From NCBI GenBank assembly GCA_964564415.1, contig CAZMAV010000006.1:1-64000 (forward strand): a stretch of DNA of 64,000 nucleotides, given 5' to 3'. Every line of letters starts with the position of its first letter. Position 1 is the first letter of the stretch. The stretch comes from JALEFZ01 sp964564415 (GTDB lineage Bacteria; Bacteroidota; Bacteroidia; J057). Under the pieces are notes generated by a model, which searched no databases, was not told the origin of the DNA, and saw nothing but the letters and a program-made list of their open reading frames with translations. The position numbers and the translations under genes are program-made. Shown one piece after another: positions 62,701-64,000 of this stretch.

Positions 62701-62922
62701 GAGTGGCTGGTTCAGAATTTTCCCCTCAAGAATGAAAAGGCTCAATTTGAAGTGGAATTTAAGCCCGGCGACAACTATATCATACTGTATGCCCTTAACC
62801 TGGGTGGGGTACCCCCAAACACGGCATCCATCACGGTGGACGATGGCCGTGAGACCAAGACATTGGAACTCAATTCTACCTTAGAAAGCAGTGGCATGCT
62901 AAAAATTAAGGTCAAGGATTAG
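59725..62922 (+). CDS. Large secreted PD40/Ig-like protein
   Basis: A 1065-residue secreted protein with a signal peptide (1-23, ...LPILGQ). PD40-type WD40-like repeats occur in the first 290 residues (REPVISPDGSTMYFWRR, EDAPFLTADGRTLYFNSNG, FTLSPDERYGFWASA). Two Ig/PKD-like domains (about 300-450) and a second propeller (about 470-840, LAVDPIGNIYVCAEYSD type) follow, then another Ig-like part. The C-terminal domain (about 940-1065: YLWDYGAMDRDTVSVNINGEWLVQNFP, GDNYIILYALNLG) recalls a common Bacteroidota C-terminal extracellular domain. No T9SS YPNP motif is present. Its role is unclear; PD40 proteins are often peptidoglycan- or OmpA-linked. Confidence 0.8.
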   Translation: MIHHTLLLFFLYLMVFNSLPILGQKAIPFDAGINTQYEEREPVISPDGSTMYFWRRKDPRNVGGVKDAGDIWYSRSWSEGRWTPARQLGDPFNTYGQEFIWQISSDEDTLWMVRNARGAGSSGAGYMVREFDDYWSRINPIHIRGFRFKGAYKDFSFSKDRTLILTNEGSESYGGSDLYICFPINDTAWTRPANLGPVINTPGDEDAPFLTADGRTLYFNSNGHGGEGDHDIWVSYRLDESWSNWSRPVNLGPPVNSSAYDFDFTLSPDERYGFWASAREGGRGDHDLYRIDLLKCGLEVYPQGDQLVCENEGITLEAGFLPRQEMKYQWYKDGKVLGGATQRQYKVEEEGRYFLVRKTESCLDTSEVQRIHMEETPQVSIQTPDGVLCVDDSVALRAEAPRAISFQWFFNDLPIPYSDRAVFQARRPGRYRVEVFNGLCYATSEELEIKRFDDPEIYSSIKHTPSLPRWLWTNKVPGTKKKSRLLDMAVDETGRSYLLLAYQKGGKEQLSIKGFSREGLFSGKFAGPELPKSSAAFMVHNPDGGVIVADEFHFLIKYSDKGEILWNKDRPTRDIRGLAVDPIGNIYVCAEYSDTLQLGAESYPPVGRDGLFLAKVSPRGAILWVKTFSMDPLRGRMGNCLQTDGMGNVYLMHSFRVVANFRDVILRASLAGDDYCVASFTSEGAFRWAQSLVAPKERPRIAAFCTDEKGITHLSANGKIWRLDEEGYERWKSNLLLPKGGRLEKISMSGYGGEAYMAGMTDAGEFFVSNLNRLDRQAIIWKGKKAYTGIEDYPALDIDVGGRVYVGGKSKGKSFPGAQFDQTSKSRIFLIKYGKPDGNFQRDPLVMCGGEKKMLSTREAEGLRYQWYFNGKPIKGATASTFMASKVGTYQVRAASELCDKLSAPRQLSSCDEDPMKNPLLKVVEEKSEDFPRTEEEKEPLVSFSLSGKPKRIKGRKIKTQKRFKLSGQKATLYLWDYGAMDRDTVSVNINGEWLVQNFPLKNEKAQFEVEFKPGDNYIILYALNLGGVPPNTASITVDDGRETKTLELNSTLESSGMLKIKVKD

Positions 62923-63197
62923 GGCAAAAAGCAATGTTTGATATTTTCTTTTTGAAGGCTCAAAGTCCTTGGAGGACCGAGTATCTCCATCAAATGAAGG
63001 GCCTTAATTATGAGTTTTTAAGAATATGTTAAAAAAAATGGAAAAAATTGCAAAGAATAAAATCTGATAAGTTGTTAATAATCAGAGGTTTTTATATTTT
63101 ATGAATTGAAATGGGGAAAAAGTCAGATGTCAGACCATTGATTTTACTGGAAGTTTTTGTTTAATTTTACATTGAAATAGTTAAACAAATACATATT
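62923..63197. other. AT-rich intergenic target region
   Basis: No gene is recognised. This AT-rich stretch precedes the left target duplication of the IS1-like element. Confidence 0.5.
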
Positions 63198-63734
63198 CGT
63201 ACCTGGGTAATGTCCTAAAAGTAAGGATGGATTTTGTGGGAGATTTGAAAGATTAAGCATTGAGGGCTTATATGGTAACATGCGAATTAAATCATGCCCT
63301 CACTGCTCATCTCCAAAGGTAGTCAAAGATGGCTCTTCCTGTTATGGAAAACAGGACCACAAATGTAAATCCTGTAAGCGGCAGTTCTTCCAGTCGACCA
63401 AAGCAAAAACATTAGATTTGGAATTGACGGTAAAAGAATTGCTACTTGAGCGCGGAATTTGTAAGGTAGTGGGCAGATCAAGGGGTTGGCTGGTGTACTT
63501 CATCCAAAGGTTGTATGTCCAACTTGGGGATGAATCAGCGTTCAACCTTCCGGCAGATCCTAAGATTGTGCTCTGCCGGATTGAGGTCGATGAGATGTGG
63601 GCATTTGTAGGTCAGGAAGAATCTGGCTTTTTCCAAAAAGCTTGAAAACCACATCAATGCCAATGGCTATTTTATCACCCATTACCATTTGACAAGAAAT
63701 CCATCTTTGTAATTCGGAACATTACCCGTACCTG
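63198..63734 (+). mobile_element. Internally deleted IS1-like element with 8-bp target duplication
   Basis: Element at 63206-63726, flanked by CGTACCTG on both sides (63198-63205 and 63727-63734), the 8-bp target duplication. The inverted ends begin GGTAATGTCC on the left and GGTAATGTTCC (reverse of 63716-63726) on the right; similarity extends inward to a shared GATGGATTT. The 521-bp element retains both ends and parts of a transposase gene, but the middle is missing, so it could move only with a transposase supplied in trans. Confidence 0.85.
63280..63712 (+). pseudogene. IS1-type transposase remnant, centre deleted
   Basis: The first 121 codons encode the InsA-like half: zinc-binding SCPHCSSPKVVKDG and HKCKSCKRQFF, then a helix-turn-helix region and the DEMWAFVGQEE start of the catalytic half. 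After about 63615 the reading changes frame to LAFSKKLENHINANGYF and ITHYHLTRNPSL with stop at 63710-63712, which is the conserved C-terminus of IS1 transposases. The deletion has removed most of the DDE catalytic core. The first frame stops at 63645. Confidence 0.85.
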
Positions 63735-63966
63735 TTTAACTTCGACGATTTTCGGTCTTTAATGTATGTATAACTTGCTTTACAATCTCTTCTGTCATAA
63801 ACATTTATAATTTTTTCACGTTGGAGATTTAATTCTTTACAATAAGCTGGAAATTTTATTTCTTAGTCTTTTGTAAGAGAAAAAGATAAGAGGGTAAGAC
63901 AGAAGGGTTTTTGAACATTGAACGATTATTGCATTACATATTTGTTAATCAACATCACTAATTATT

Positions 63967-64000
63967 ATGGATACTTTAAACTTCATCAGCTCACTCCTGG
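63967..64000 (+). CDS. Start of a gene cut by the window edge
   Basis: ATG at 63967 followed by an open frame MDTLNFISSLL to the last base. Too little is visible to identify the product. It is preceded by 232 AT-rich bases after the IS1-like element. Confidence 0.35.
   Translation, partial: MDTLNFISSLL

Noticed and set aside
63280..63645. Functional IS1 transposase
   Set aside because: The catalytic core is deleted and the C-terminus is in another frame.
1..64000. tRNA, rRNA, CRISPR arrays and prophage genes
   Set aside because: No cloverleaf with a GTTCRA loop, no rRNA-like stretches, no regularly spaced repeats and no phage structural genes were seen by eye. A weak tRNA could be missed without a search tool.

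Overview
The window is chromosomal DNA of a Bacteroidota bacterium. Five large secreted proteins end in type IX secretion (T9SS) sorting domains, several carry SprB-like repeats or PVNDD-type adhesive modules, and candidate promoters fit the TTG / TAnnTTTG consensus of this phylum. The family mix (SprB repeats, GEVED/M43 protease, WG repeats, fused E1 alpha/beta dehydrogenase, peroxiredoxin-thioredoxin operon) suggests a Saprospiria-type marine or environmental lineage; the phylum call is firm, the family call is a guess. No rRNA, tRNA, CRISPR array, prophage or defence island was found.

Layout. 0-9.8 kb: two small Cys-containing hypotheticals, a polyprenyl synthase, an overlapping sulfotransferase/class IV aminotransferase pair, a Wzz/Wzc-like polysaccharide export pair and a YfbK-type vWA protein. 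9.9-16.1 kb: phosphoglycerate kinase, TPR protein, fused 2-oxoacid dehydrogenase E1, dCTP deaminase, HNH protein, DUF4199 membrane protein. 16.5-28.6 kb: RRM protein, a lipoprotein joining a peptidase-like region to a GH113-like barrel, AraC regulator, SH3 lipoprotein, BNR/sortilin-like exoprotein, MaoC dehydratase, radical SAM/SPASM protein, glycine-rich T9SS protein. 28.6-41.8 kb: hypothetical, PBP1A, a 2-kb island holding a broken TonB-dependent receptor, L28, T9SS and WG-repeat proteins, crotonase, coiled-coil membrane protein, GltX, VIT1/CCC1 transporter. 42-46 kb: small hypotheticals, a frameshifted DUF3592 gene, peroxiredoxin/thioredoxin operon, RNase HII. 46-64 kb: two tandem related giant T9SS adhesins, an RsmF-like methyltransferase, Lgt, a LysR regulator, an M43 metalloprotease, a PD40 exoprotein, an internally deleted IS1-like element, and the first codons of a gene cut by the window edge.

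The most unusual signal is non-coding. A dispersed family of about 108-bp nested inverted repeats is present in five intergenic loci plus one probable half copy. The outer arms are GATTATCACGAAT / ATTCGTGATAATC and the inner arms AGCGCT-TTGGGG / CCCCAA-AGCGCT. The copies carry no gene and occur in both orientations. Other notable signals: an IS1-like remnant with intact terminal repeats and an 8-bp target duplication; a truncated, 1-base-deleted TonB receptor that ends at an attC-like palindrome; two G9 tracts inside the glycine-rich surface-protein gene; an A8 tract splitting the DUF3592 gene; a tyrosine-kinase-like Wzc with altered nucleotide-binding motifs; and terminator hairpins ending five bases or fewer upstream of start codons.

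Most housekeeping genes are single transcription units closed by strong hairpins, several of them bidirectional between convergent genes. Linked sets likely to work together are the sulfotransferase/aminotransferase pair, the Wzz/Wzc pair, and the peroxiredoxin-thioredoxin-small protein operon.
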